Assembly (NCBI GenBank): GCA_031418035.1
Contig: JANOWU010000066.1
Location: 1-16,322, forward strand
Direction: 5' to 3'
Length of the DNA: 16,322 nt
Source of the DNA: JANOYY01 sp031418035
Lineage (GTDB): Bacteria; Actinomycetota; Acidimicrobiia; Acidimicrobiales; JANYDT01
Shown here: positions 1-9,600 of the stretch, in pieces
Layout: each line of letters starts with the position of its first letter
Numbering within the stretch: position 1 is the first letter of the stretch
The notes under the pieces: generated by a model
Databases searched by the model: none
The model's input: the letters and a program-made list of their open reading frames with translations, nothing else
Told to the model about the DNA's origin: nothing
Position numbers and translations under genes: made by a program

Positions 1-1262
1 TTCGACTTCGGCTCGATGGCGACGTGGATAACGGGCTCCGGGAACTCCATCTTTTCGAGGATGATCGGGGCATCGCGGTCACACAGCGTGTCACCAGTGG
101 TCGTGTACTTGAAGCCCAACCCAGCCACGATGTCGCCGGCAAGCGCTTCGTCGAGATCTTCGCGTTGGTTCGCGTGCATCAAAAGGATTCGCCCGAGTCG
201 CTCGCGCTTTTCCTTCGTGGAGTTGTACACCTCAGAGCCCTTGTCGATCTTGCCGGAGTACACACGGAAGTACGTGAGCTTGCCGAACGGGTCGGCCACG
301 ATCTTGAACGCAAGAGCGGAGAAGGTTTCGTCTTCGCTGTTCTTGCGGGTCAACGGAGCTTCGGTCTTCGGGTCAATACCAGGAGTCGGCGGAAGGTCCA
401 ACGGCGAAGGGAGGAAGTCGACGACCGCGTCGAGCATCGGCTGAACGCCCTTGTTCTTGAATGCCGAGCCACACAGGATCGGCACGAACTCGAAGGCCAG
501 CGTCCCCTTACGGATTGCTCGCTTGATTTCGTGTTCGGCCAACGCTTCGCCGCCGAGGTACTTCTCCATCAGCTCTTCATCGGACGTGGCAATCGTGTCG
601 AGGAGTTCCTCGCGGTACTGATTCGCCATGTCGACCAAACGTTCCGGGATGTCTGTTTCATCCCAGGTTGCGCCGAGGTCTTCGTTGTGCCAGATCAGGG
701 CCTTCATCTTGACGATGTCGATGAGCCCGACGAACGGGTCGTCGGATTCGGCACCACCGGCACCGATCGGAATCTGGACAATGGCCACGGTGGCGTCGAG
801 ACGGTCTTTGACCATGTCGACGGTGCGCCAGAAGTTCGCGCCGATGCGGTCCATCTTGTTGATGAAGCACATGCGAGGAACGGCGTACTTGTTGGCTTGA
901 CGCCACACCTGCTCGGTTTGGGGCTCGACACCGGCGACAGAGTCGAAGACCGTTACGGCACCATCGAGGACGCGCAGCGAGCGCTCCACCTCGATCGTGA
1001 AGTCGACGTGACCCGGGGTATCGATGATGTTGATGCGGTGGTTATTCCACACACAGGTCGTGGCCGCGGAGGTAATGGTGATGCCGCGCTCTTGTTCCTG
1101 CACCATGTGGTCCATCGTGGCGGCGCCATCGTGGACTTCACCGATCTTGTAGCTCTTTCCCGTGTAATACAGGATTCGCTCCGTGGTGGTGGTTTTGCCA
1201 GCATCGATGTGGGCCATGATGCCGATGTTGCGCGTGCGCTCGAGTGGAAACTCGCGTGCCAT
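1..1262 (-). CDS. fusA: Elongation factor G, N-terminal 420 codons (3' end outside window)
   Basis: EF-G is the cytosolic GTPase that drives ribosomal translocation and, with RRF, ribosome recycling. All the G motifs are readable: P-loop AHIDAGKTT at residues 17-25, RGITIT of switch I near 59-64, DTPGH at 81-85, NKMD at 135-138, and a GSAFKNKG motif further on. The fragment then runs through domain II and stops in the region around FPEPVIHVAIEPKSK, so about 280 residues of the usual ~700 are missing because the window ends, not because the gene is broken. The ATG start gives MAREFPLERTRNIG, a typical EF-G N-terminus; only a weak GAGAG-type ribosome binding site lies before it. It is the last visible gene of an rpsL-rpsG-fusA operon, 71 nt after rpsG. 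Identification is near certain. Confidence 0.97.
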   Translation of the reverse strand, partial: MAREFPLERTRNIGIMAHIDAGKTTTTERILYYTGKSYKIGEVHDGAATMDHMVQEQERGITITSAATTCVWNNHRINIIDTPGHVDFTIEVERSLRVLDGAVTVFDSVAGVEPQTEQVWRQANKYAVPRMCFINKMDRIGANFWRTVDMVKDRLDATVAIVQIPIGAGGAESDDPFVGLIDIVKMKALIWHNEDLGATWDETDIPERLVDMANQYREELLDTIATSDEELMEKYLGGEALAEHEIKRAIRKGTLAFEFVPILCGSAFKNKGVQPMLDAVVDFLPSPLDLPPTPGIDPKTEAPLTRKNSEDETFSALAFKIVADPFGKLTYFRVYSGKIDKGSEVYNSTKEKRERLGRILLMHANQREDLDEALAGDIVAGLGFKYTTTGDTLCDRDAPIILEKMEFPEPVIHVAIEPKS

Positions 1263-1333
1263 ATCAGGTGTCTCTCATCTCGTGTCGGTGTCGATTGTCA
1301 GGGAGCAGTTGGGAAAGTGAGCGGGGCGTGGGA

Positions 1334-1804
1334 CTACCAGCGGTAGTGCGCAAACGCCTTGTTGCCTTCAGCGGTTTTCTGTACGTCGTCGCGCTTCTTC
1401 ACGGATGCGCCGACGCCGTTGTTGGCATCGAAGAGCTCCGCAGCAAGACGCTCCGCCATGGTCTTCTCACGGCGCTTGCGGCTGTTGTCGATCAGCCAGC
1501 GAATGGCGAGGGTGTTCGCACGACGCGGCTTGACTTCGATCGGCACCTGATAGGTAGCACCACCGACGCGACGGCTCTTGACCTCGAGGGCGGGGCGAAT
1601 GTTGTCGATCGCCTTCTTGAGTACGGCGAGCGGTTCGGCTTGCGCCTTCTCACCAACGCTGGAGAGGGCGTCGTACACGATTCGCTCGGCGGTCGAACGC
1701 TTGCCTTCAAGGAGGACCTTGTTGATGACGTTGGAGACCAGAACGGAGTTGTACACCGGATCGGGGAGGATCTCACGGCGGGGGGCTGGACCTTTGCGAG
1801 GCAT
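1334..1804 (-). CDS. rpsG: 30S ribosomal protein S7
   Basis: S7 nucleates assembly of the 30S head by binding the 3' domain of 16S rRNA and lies near the E site and mRNA exit. The 156-residue product begins MPRKGPAPRREILPDP and contains the conserved VNKVLLEGKRSTAE-like segment (here INKVLLEGKRSTAE) and a VGGATYQVPIEV motif; it ends in HYRW. Length matches the family (about 156). I chose the ATG at 1804 because a strong site reading GAGGAG sits just before it and overlaps the end of rpsL; the open frame continues upstream into rpsL, but that part is a shadow of S12. The spacer from the rpsL stop is 8 nt, so the two are probably translationally linked. In E. coli S7 represses its own operon; I did not identify an equivalent site here. 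Confidence 0.98.
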   Translation of the reverse strand: MPRKGPAPRREILPDPVYNSVLVSNVINKVLLEGKRSTAERIVYDALSSVGEKAQAEPLAVLKKAIDNIRPALEVKSRRVGGATYQVPIEVKPRRANTLAIRWLIDNSRKRREKTMAERLAAELFDANNGVGASVKKRDDVQKTAEGNKAFAHYRW

Positions 1805-1812
1805 GGTTCTCC

Positions 1813-2181
1813 TCAGCCTTTCTTGGCGCCGTAGCGGCTGCGTGCTTGTTTGCGGTTCTTGACGCCGGCGGCATCGAGAGTTCCGCGAATGATCTTGTAG
1901 CGGACGCCGGGGAGGTCCTTCACACGACCACCACGAACGAGCACGATGGAGTGCTCCTGGAGGTTGTGGCCCTCGCCGGGAATGTACGCGGTGACTTCCA
2001 CCCCACTCGAAAGACGCACGCGAGCGACCTTGCGAAGCGCCGAGTTCGGCTTCTTCGGGGTGTTCGTGTACACACGGGTGCACACGCCACGACGCTGGGG
2101 CGCGCCCTTAAGCGCTGGCGTCTTGCTCTTTTCGATCTTCGACTCGCGGCCCTTACGGACCAGCTGCTGAATTGTGGGCAC
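1813..2181 (-). CDS. rpsL: 30S ribosomal protein S12
   Basis: S12 lines the decoding centre of the 30S subunit and controls accuracy; it is the classical streptomycin-resistance locus. The 122-residue product starts MPTIQQLVRKGRESK and carries the conserved TPKKPNSALRK loop (residues 41-51) and the GEGHNLQEHS and GGRVKDLPGVRY motifs. The lysines that are mutated in streptomycin-resistant strains (KK at 43-44 and K88) are present in their usual sensitive form, as is D89, the residue methylthiolated in some bacteria. The start is a GTG, preceded by GAGG at 5 nt. It is the first gene of the str operon: a terminator and a 415-nt spacer separate it from rpoC upstream. Confidence 0.98.
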   Translation of the reverse strand: MPTIQQLVRKGRESKIEKSKTPALKGAPQRRGVCTRVYTNTPKKPNSALRKVARVRLSSGVEVTAYIPGEGHNLQEHSIVLVRGGRVKDLPGVRYKIIRGTLDAAGVKNRKQARSRYGAKKG

Positions 2182-2257
2182 AAAAACCTCGGTTGCCTTG
2201 TTGCTTCGGACGTGCGTGGAGGACTGCAGGAAACTTCAGATACGTGGTCAGCGCGGA

Positions 2258-2292
2258 AAACACGCGGCTGGCGCACGGAGTTGTCAAGAATA
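2258..2292 (-). promoter_or_regulatory. Candidate promoter for rpsL-rpsG-fusA
   Basis: On the minus strand a perfect TTGACA lies at 2287-2282. The hexamer 18 nt downstream is GTGTTT, a poor -10. A separate -10-like TATTCT at 2292-2287 partly overlaps the TTGACA and could be used instead, with no clear -35. A promoter is expected here because rpoC ends in a strong terminator upstream, but the exact elements are uncertain. Confidence 0.35.
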
Positions 2293-2362
2293 GCCCAACC
2301 GAGCAACCCCACAGAACACGCGCCGCACGGCGCTCTGCGACGCCGACGACCAGGCGGCAGAA

Positions 2363-2434
2363 GTTGGCGCCACCGTGCCACGTTGTTGCCAAAAGGACGC
2401 GCAAATGTCGCCAACCTGGCACGGTGGGGCCAAC
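2363..2434. repeat. Long inverted repeat (23-bp arms, 2 mismatches) in the rpoC-rpsL spacer
   Basis: The arm at 2363-2385 is the reverse complement of 2412-2434 except at two positions, with a 26-nt loop. The core is CACCGTGCCA against TGGCACGGTG. The right arm belongs to the first of two tandem repeat units, so the left arm is effectively a diverged inverted third copy. It has no T-run and lies between the rpoC terminator and the rpsL promoter candidate, so it does not look like a terminator. It resembles a dispersed intergenic repeat or the worn end of a mobile element, but I see no transposase gene. Confidence 0.75.
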
Positions 2435-2518
2435 CTTTTCCACCGGCGACAAACGAACTGAATGTCGCCAACCTGGCACGGTGAGGCCAACCTGCCCACC
2501 GGCGAAACAAACGAACTG
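2404..2518. repeat. Two tandem direct repeat units of 57 and 58 bp
   Basis: Unit 1 (2404-2460) and unit 2 (2461-2518) both start AATGTCGCCAACCTGGCACG, share GGCCAACCT and CACCGGCGA, and end CAAACGAACTG. They differ by a few substitutions and a small length change near the CACCGGCGA block. There is no spacer between them, and there are only two copies, so this is not a CRISPR array. The surrounding spacer from 2182 to 2545 holds no convincing gene. Confidence 0.85.
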
Positions 2519-2548
2519 AGCGGCCAAGATCGGCAGCGCGTCACCAAT

Positions 2549-2577
2549 GAAAAGGGCCCCGCCGAAGCGGGGCCCTT
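2549..2577 (-). terminator. Rho-independent terminator after rpoC
   Basis: On the minus strand, starting 20 nt after the rpoC stop codon, a perfect GGGCCCCGC / GCGGGGCCC stem closes a TTCG tetraloop and is followed by TTTT. A-T pairs extend the stem by two more. This ends the rpoBC transcript and separates it from rpsL. Confidence 0.93.
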
Positions 2578-2596
2578 CGCACGAATGTACTCAGGC

Positions 2597-5500
2597 TTAG
2601 ATGTCGCCACCGAGTGCACGCAGCGCCTCGGCCCGACGGGCCTCTGCTGCTGCTTCGTCGGTCATGACTGCAACCGAGCCGCCCTGCTCGGCCAACTCGG
2701 CCGCCGCAAGGGCGCCCTCGTCGTAGGTGGCCCGGCCGGCGTTGATGCCAGCCAGCCATGCTGCGAGGTCTTCGGCCGAATCGCCGCTCCCGGCAGGCAG
2801 CATGGACTCCGCTCCAACGACGTTGACGTCGATCTCGCGGTAGCGCTCCATACCCGTACCCGACGGGATGAGCTTGCCGATGATGATGTTTTCCTTGAGG
2901 CCGATGAGTGAATCCGAACGACCTTCGATGGCCGCCTCGGTAAGCACACGGGTGGTCTCCTGGAACGACGCAGCCGACAGCCACGAATCGGTCGCCAGCG
3001 ACGCCTTCGTGATGCCCATCAGCTCCGGACGAGCCTCCGCCGGAACCTTGCCCTCATCACGCAACAAACGGTTGATGATGGCGAACTGACGGCTCTCGAC
3101 ACGCTCTCCGGGAAGGAACGAAGACTCACCGGACTCCTGAACCGCAACACGCTTGAGCATCTGTCGGACGATGAGTTCGATGTGCTTGTCGTGGATCGAC
3201 ACACCCTGATCGCGATACACCTTCTGGACCTCATCGACGAGGTACGTCTGGCAGTCACGAATACCGTTGATCTCGAGAACTTCCTTCGGATCCTTCGGAC
3301 CCTCGTTCAACGGATCGCCGGCCGTCACACGTGACCCTTCGGTCACGTAGGGGAACAACTTGGCGTGCGACGAGATCGTGTAGATCTCCTCGGTGCCATC
3401 GTCGCCGACGACGGTGATGTGGCGCAGCTTGCCGTCGTCGTCTCCCAGGGCAATCGTTCCCGAGATGCGAGCCAACACGGCACGACCCTTCGGCGTACGA
3501 GCTTCGAAGAGCTCGACGACGCGGGGAAGACCGGCGGTGATATCGGACGACTCACCCTTACCGGCGGCAACACCACCGGTGTGGAAGGTACGCATCGTGA
3601 GCTGGGTTCCCGGCTCACCGATCGACTGTGCGGCAATAACCCCGACGGACTCACCGAGCTCGATGTGCTTGCCCGACGCCAGCGACCGGCCGTAGCAGGC
3701 TGCGCAGACGCCGAACTCGGCGTCGCAGGCCAACACGGTACGGACACGAACGCGGGTCACCGCTGTGTCGGAACGCATGCGCTCCATGGCAGCCTGGTCA
3801 ACCTCAGAGGTTGCGGGCATCACCGTTCCATCACTGAAGGTAACCGGCTCGGCAAGGAGTCGACCCAGCAACGACGTTTCGAGATACGCGCGCTTCTCAG
3901 CGGAGTCGGGGCCCACGTATTCGAGCCAACGACCACGGGTTGAACCGCAATCGTCTTCACGAACGATGAGTTCCTGGGCGACGTCGTGGAGACGTCGGGT
4001 CAGGTATCCCGAGTCGGCGGTACGGAGGGCCGTGTCGGCAAGACCCTTACGGGCACCGTGCGTCGAGATGAAGTACTCGAGAACCGACAGACCTTCACGG
4101 AAGTTGCTCTTGATCGGACGAGGAATGATCTCGCCACGCGGGTTCGTCACCAAACCACGCATACCGGCGATCTGGCGGACCTGCAGGGCGTTTCCACGAG
4201 CGCCCGAGCCGACCATCATGTTGATCGGGTTCATCGGGTCAGCGTCGAGGACGTCTTGCATCGCCTTCTGGATTTCGGCCGTAGCTTCGGTCCAGATCTC
4301 CACTTCCTTCTGGCGACGCTCGTCGTCGGTGATGATGCCTCGCTTGAACTGACCCTCGATCTTGTCCGCTTCCTTTTCGTGGCGGTCGAGAATCTCACGC
4401 TTGGCTTCGGGCGTCTGCACGTCGTTGATCGAGATCGACAGACCCGATTGCGCTGCGTAACGGAAGCCCAGGTTCTTCAACGCATCGAGCGCGTCGGCCA
4501 CGACGGCCTTCGGGTAGTTCCACGCCAGGTCCTCCACGATTGTGGTGACTTCACGCTTCTTCAACAGATGGTTGATGTATCCGAATCCGACGGGCATCTT
4601 CGCGTTCAGGAAGAGACGTCCGGCAGTCGTTTCGACCATCGCCATCTCGCCCTGCACCGGCGCACCCATTCGCTCATCGTCAGTACGCATAGTGATCTTG
4701 GCGTGCAGTTCGATGTCGCCATTGTCGTAGGCACGTTCCACTTCCCACATGTGCCGGAACTGACGTCCTTCGCCCTTTGCGCCATCGCGCTGGAGGGTCA
4801 GGTAGTACTGGCCGATGATCATGTCCTGCGACGGAACGGCGATCGGTCGACCGTGAGCCGGCGACAGAATGTTGTTCGTGCTGAGCATGAGGATGCGGGC
4901 CTCAGCCTGCGCTTCTGCCGAGAGCGGAAGGTGGACAGCCATCTGATCACCGTCGAAGTCGGCGTTGAACGCCGTACACACGAGGGGGTGCAGCTGGATG
5001 GCCTTCCCCTCGATGAGGACGGGCTCGAACGCCTGGATTCCCAAGCGGTGAAGCGTTGGTGCTCGGTTAAACATGACGGGATGCTCGCGGATGACGTCTT
5101 CGAGAACGTCCCACACCTGTGCACGACGGCGCTCGACCATGCGCTTTGCCGACTTGATGTTCTGTGCGAGTTCGGCGTCGACGAGACGCTTCATCACGAA
5201 CGGCTTGAACAACTCGAGGGCCATGAGCTTGGGAAGACCGCACTGATGCAGCCTGAGCGTCGGGCCAACCACGATCACGGAACGACCGGAGTAGTCGACA
5301 CGCTTTCCGAGGAGGTTCTGACGGAAGCGACCCTGCTTGCCCTTCAACATGTCCGACAGCGACTTGAGCGGGCGGTTACCCGGACCGGTCACGGGGCGTC
5401 CACGACGACCGTTGTCGAAGAGCGCGTCGACGGCTTCTTGGAGCATGCGCTTCTCGTTGTTCACGATGATCTCGGGAGCCCCGAGGTCGAGGAGACGCTT

Positions 5501-6628
5501 GAGGCGGTTGTTCCGGTTGATCACGCGGCGGTACAGGTCGTTGAGGTCCGACGTTGCGAAGCGGCCACCGTCGAGCTGCACCATGGGGCGCAGGTCGGGA
5601 GGGATGACCGGAACGGCGCCGAGGATCATGGCCTTGGGATCGTTGAGACGCTTGCCGTTGGGATCGCGCCGGTTGAACGCGGCGACGATCTTGAGACGCT
5701 TGATCGCCTTCTGCTTACGCTGCACCGACAGAGGACGCTTGGTTGCGGCGGCGCCGGTACCCTCGATGAGTTCGCGGAGCTTGATCTCTTCGATGTCGAG
5801 GTCGAGTTCGGCAATGAGTGAGTTGATCGCCTCGGCACCCATGCCACCACGGAAGTACTCGCTGTAGCGGGCCTTGAGTTCGCGCCACAGAAGTTCGTCT
5901 TCGATGATCTTGCGGCTGTGGAGCTGCTTGAACTCGTCGAAGGCTCGCTTGACGAGTTCGAGTTCGGCGTTGCCGCGATCGCGGATGCCTGAAATTTCCT
6001 TCTCCGCCTGACGACGCTTTGCGTTGATCTCGGAGTCTTTGGCGCCGTCGGCTTCGAGGGCGGCCAGGTCGGCTTCGAGCTGCTTGAAGCGGCGGTCGAG
6101 GTCGAGGTCGCGGTCGCGCTCGATCAGCGCGAGCTCCTCGTGGAGTTCGGCTTCGAGGTTCGGCAGATCGGCATGTCGCTTTTCGTCGTCGACGAAGGTG
6201 ACGAGGTTCGCGGCGAAGTAGATGACCTTCTCGAGCTGCTTGGCCTTCAACTCCTCTTTGGCTTCCGTCCCCATGAGGAGATACGCCAGCCAGGAACGCG
6301 TGCCACGGAGGTACCAGATGTGGACCACGGGAGCAGCAAGCTCGATGTGGCCCATTCGCTCACGACGCACCTTGGAGCGAGTGACCTCGACTCCACAGCG
6401 CTCACAGACGATGCCGCGGAAACGGACTCGCTTGTATTTGCCGCAGTAGCACTCCCAGTCCTTTTGGGGACCGAAGATCTTCTCGCAGAAAAGACCGTCT
6501 TTCTCCGGGCGGAGTGTTCGGTAGTTGATGGTTTCCGGCTTCTTTACTTCGCCGTGTGACCAGCCTCGAATTGCATCCGCAGTTGCAAGGCCGATGGTGA
6601 TGCGATCGAAATCGTTGACGTCAAGCAT
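2597..6628 (-). CDS. rpoC: DNA-directed RNA polymerase subunit beta'
   Basis: Beta' forms half of the RNA polymerase active-site cleft and holds the catalytic magnesium. The 1343-residue product starts MLDVNDFDRITIGLATAD. Zinc site 1 is C60, C62, C75 and C78. The catalytic NADFDGDQ loop is at 555-562, giving aspartates 557, 559 and 561. A second cysteine cluster (CGSTRG, then CDAEFGVCAACYG) forms the other zinc site. A bridge-helix/trigger-loop region is present around GEPGTQLTMRTFHTGG. Overall length and sequence style are those of actinobacterial RpoC. The ATG start gives the canonical N-terminus, although the ribosome binding site is weak (AAGTGGA). It lies 48 nt after rpoB in the same operon and is followed by a clear terminator. 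Confidence 0.99.
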   Translation of the reverse strand: MLDVNDFDRITIGLATADAIRGWSHGEVKKPETINYRTLRPEKDGLFCEKIFGPQKDWECYCGKYKRVRFRGIVCERCGVEVTRSKVRRERMGHIELAAPVVHIWYLRGTRSWLAYLLMGTEAKEELKAKQLEKVIYFAANLVTFVDDEKRHADLPNLEAELHEELALIERDRDLDLDRRFKQLEADLAALEADGAKDSEINAKRRQAEKEISGIRDRGNAELELVKRAFDEFKQLHSRKIIEDELLWRELKARYSEYFRGGMGAEAINSLIAELDLDIEEIKLRELIEGTGAAATKRPLSVQRKQKAIKRLKIVAAFNRRDPNGKRLNDPKAMILGAVPVIPPDLRPMVQLDGGRFATSDLNDLYRRVINRNNRLKRLLDLGAPEIIVNNEKRMLQEAVDALFDNGRRGRPVTGPGNRPLKSLSDMLKGKQGRFRQNLLGKRVDYSGRSVIVVGPTLRLHQCGLPKLMALELFKPFVMKRLVDAELAQNIKSAKRMVERRRAQVWDVLEDVIREHPVMFNRAPTLHRLGIQAFEPVLIEGKAIQLHPLVCTAFNADFDGDQMAVHLPLSAEAQAEARILMLSTNNILSPAHGRPIAVPSQDMIIGQYYLTLQRDGAKGEGRQFRHMWEVERAYDNGDIELHAKITMRTDDERMGAPVQGEMAMVETTAGRLFLNAKMPVGFGYINHLLKKREVTTIVEDLAWNYPKAVVADALDALKNLGFRYAAQSGLSISINDVQTPEAKREILDRHEKEADKIEGQFKRGIITDDERRQKEVEIWTEATAEIQKAMQDVLDADPMNPINMMVGSGARGNALQVRQIAGMRGLVTNPRGEIIPRPIKSNFREGLSVLEYFISTHGARKGLADTALRTADSGYLTRRLHDVAQELIVREDDCGSTRGRWLEYVGPDSAEKRAYLETSLLGRLLAEPVTFSDGTVMPATSEVDQAAMERMRSDTAVTRVRVRTVLACDAEFGVCAACYGRSLASGKHIELGESVGVIAAQSIGEPGTQLTMRTFHTGGVAAGKGESSDITAGLPRVVELFEARTPKGRAVLARISGTIALGDDDGKLRHITVVGDDGTEEIYTISSHAKLFPYVTEGSRVTAGDPLNEGPKDPKEVLEINGIRDCQTYLVDEVQKVYRDQGVSIHDKHIELIVRQMLKRVAVQESGESSFLPGERVESRQFAIINRLLRDEGKVPAEARPELMGITKASLATDSWLSAASFQETTRVLTEAAIEGRSDSLIGLKENIIIGKLIPSGTGMERYREIDVNVVGAESMLPAGSGDSAEDLAAWLAGINAGRATYDEGALAAAELAEQGGSVAVMTDEAAAEARRAEALRALGGDI

Positions 6629-6659
6629 TACTTAGTCCACTTACTTTCGTGATCTCTAT

Positions 6660-6669
6660 GTACGCGTAC
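6660..6669. other. Perfect 10-bp palindrome GTACGCGTAC in the rpoB-rpoC spacer
   Basis: The 48-nt spacer between rpoB and rpoC contains a perfect 10-bp palindrome, flanked by CTA on one side and TAG on the other. It could be a protein-binding or RNA-processing site, or chance. Nothing else in the spacer is recognisable. Confidence 0.4.
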
Positions 6670-6676
6670 TAGTTGG

Positions 6677-9600
6677 TTAGAATGCACGCTCGGCGCGCTC
6701 TGCAGCACGTCGGGCGTCTTCTTCGTCGGAGCCACGCTCCGGTCGGGACAGGTCGATACCGAGATCCTCCGCAGTACGGAAGACGTCTTCGTCGAGTTCA
6801 CGCATCTCAATTTCGTGACCCGAAATCGACTCAACCTTGACGTTGAGAACGAGCGACTGCATTTCTTTGATGAGCACCTTGAACGACTCAGGGATACCCG
6901 GCTCCGGAATGTTCTCGCCCTTGACGATGGCCTCGTACACCTTCACGCGGCCAAGAACGTCGTCGGACTTGATGGTGAGGAGCTCCTGCAAGCAGTACGC
7001 CGCACCGTAGGCCTCGAGGGCCCACACTTCCATTTCACCGAATCGCTGACCACCGAACTGCGCCTTACCACCGAGCGGCTGCTGAGTGATCATCGAGTAC
7101 GGGCCGGTGGAGCGGGCGTGGATCTTGTCGTCGACCAAGTGGGCGAGCTTCAAGATGTACATGTATCCGACGGTGACCGGCTGGTCGTATGGCTCGCCCG
7201 TGCGGCCGTTGTACAACTGGATCTTGCCGTTGTCCTGAATCATGCGGACGCCGTCGCGCGATTCGGGGTTCAGCGTCTGGAAGTTGTGCTGGATGGTCTC
7301 ATGACGGCCACCCTCTTCGTCCCAGTGCGCACCATCGAAGACCGGCGTGGCGACCCACGTCGACGGCTTGGTGTTCGGTCGGGTCTTGGTCTCGGTACCG
7401 CGAATGGGCGCATCACCGAGCGGGTTGCCCGGCCAGCCCCAACGAGCGGCGTAGCCGAGGTGCGCTTCGAGAACCTGACCCACGTTCATGCGAGAGGGAA
7501 CGCCGAGTGGGTTCAAGATGACGTCGACGGGAGAACCGTCGGCCATGTGCGGCATGTCTTCGAGCGGCAACACCTTCGAGATGACACCCTTGTTGCCGTG
7601 ACGACCGGCGAGTTTGTCACCCTCTTGGATCTTGCGCTTCTGCGCAACGTAGACCCGAACCAACTGGTTCACGCCGGGTGCCAGTTCATGGCCGTCTTCG
7701 CGGGTGAACACCCGAACGTCGATGACCTTGCCTGATTCACCGTGCGGAACCTTCAGCGAGGTGTCACGAACTTCACGAGCCTTCTCACCGAAGATGGCGC
7801 GTAGGAGTCGCTCTTCGGGCGTGAGTTCGGTCTCGCCCTTCGGCGTGACCTTGCCCACGAGAACATCGCCAGGACCAACTTCGGCGCCGACGCGGATGAT
7901 GCCGCGCTCGTCGAGGTCCTTGAGGATTTCCTCGGAGAGGTTCGGGATGTCACGGGTGATTTCTTCGGCACCAAGCTTGGTGTCGCGGGCATCGACCTCG
8001 TGCTCTTCGACGTGAATGGACGTGAGCACGTCGTCGCGAACGATGCGCTCCGACAAGATGATCGCGTCTTCGAAGTTGTAGCCCTCCCAGGGCATGAACG
8101 CCACGAGCAGGTTCTTGCCGAGAGCAAGTTCACCGGAGTCGGTCGACGGGCCGTCGGCGAGCACCGTGGCCTTGAAGACCCCGTCGGCATTGCCGATGAC
8201 ACGATCGCCCTCGTTGACCTTGATCCGCTGGTTCATGCACGTGTTCTGATTCGAACGACGGAACTTGTTCAGACGGTAGATCTTGCGGCCGAGCTTGGGA
8301 TCGTCGTAGGTGACGGTGACGTAATCGCCGCCCACTTCGGACACGACGCCATCGCCTTCGGCGACGACAACATCGCCGGCGTCACGTGCGGCACGGGCCT
8401 CGACGCCGGTACCCACGTACGGAGCCTCGGGCCGAACCAACGGAACAGCCTGGCGCTGCATGTTCGCACCCATGAGCGCGCGGTTTGCGTCGTCGTGCTC
8501 AAGGAACGGAATGAGGGCCGTTGCCACCGAAACGATCTGCTTCGGCGACACGTCCATGAGGTCCACTTCCGAGGGACGCACATAGTCGACCTCGCTGGTG
8601 GATGAGTACGTGGTCGAACCGGCCGCGTTGGCACGGACGCTTGCACCCTGGGGCGCACGGCGCACGAGAACCTTCTCGTCGAGAAGGGTGCCGTCGGGAC
8701 CGATCGTCGCGTTGGCCTGCGCGATGACGTATTCCTCTTCCGCGTCGGCCGAGAGGTATTGGATCTCGTTGGTGACGCGGCCCTCTACGACCCGGCGATA
8801 CGGCGTCTCGATGAAGCCGTAGTCGTTGACACGTGCGTAGCTTGCGAGGTTACCGATAAGGCCAATGTTTGGACCTTCCGGCGTTTCGATCGGACACATG
8901 CGTCCGTAGTGGCTGGAGTGAACGTCACGTACTTCGAACCCAGCGCGCTCACGGCTCAGACCACCAGGTCCGAGTGCGGAGAGACGGCGCTTGTGGGTAA
9001 GACCGGCGAGCTGGTTCACCTGATCCATGAACTGCGACAGCTGCGACGTTCCGAAGAACTCCTTGATCGCCGCGACAACCGGCCGAATGTTGATCAGCGT
9101 TTGCGGCGTGATGGCCTCGACGTCTTGCGTGGTCATACGTTCACGTACGACACGCTCCATGCGGCTGAGTCCAACCCGAACCTGGTTCTGGATGAGTTCG
9201 CCGACGCTGCGGATACGACGATTCGCAAAGTGGTCCTGGTCGTCGAGTCGGTACCCTTCGGTGCCGTCGGCGAGGTGGAGAAGATACGTGCACGTAGCAA
9301 GTAGCTCTGCGGGGGTGAGAACTTCGTGGCCGACGATCGGCACTTCGAGGTCGATGCCGAGGATCTCGCGCATCTTCACGATTTCATCGGCCAGCTTGCG
9401 GTTGAGCTTGTACCGCCCGACCTTCGTGAGGTCGTAACGCTTCGGGTTGAAGAACGCGTTCTCGAAGTAGGCCTTTGCCGACTCCACCGAAGGGGGTTCG
9501 CCCGGACGAGCCTTCTTGTAGATCTCGATCAAGCTCTCTTCACGAGTCGCGAAGAGACCCTGCTCTTTTTCCCACTGCGCTTCGAGGAAGGGGAAATGGC

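Noticed and set aside
24..1346. Long plus-strand open frame opposite fusA
   Set aside because: It is the antisense shadow of EF-G in GC-rich sequence; its Val/Asp/Arg/His-rich translation has no family resemblance and its end runs past the fusA start without a ribosome binding site.
1334..2083. 249-codon version of rpsG starting inside rpsL
   Set aside because: The extra N-terminal part is an out-of-frame reading of S12. The ATG at 1804 has a strong ribosome binding site and gives the canonical S7 length.
2404..2518. CRISPR array
   Set aside because: There are only two adjacent repeat units, no unique spacers between them and no cas genes in the window.
2182..2545. Small genes in the rpoC-rpsL spacer
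   Set aside because: Several short frames exist on both strands, but they are created by the repeats, have no ribosome binding site and resemble no family.
3986..5821. 611-codon plus-strand open frame opposite rpoC
   Set aside because: It is fully contained in rpoC on the other strand and its translation is a biased R/H/V/D-rich shadow. A conserved essential gene on the opposite strand explains the lack of stops.
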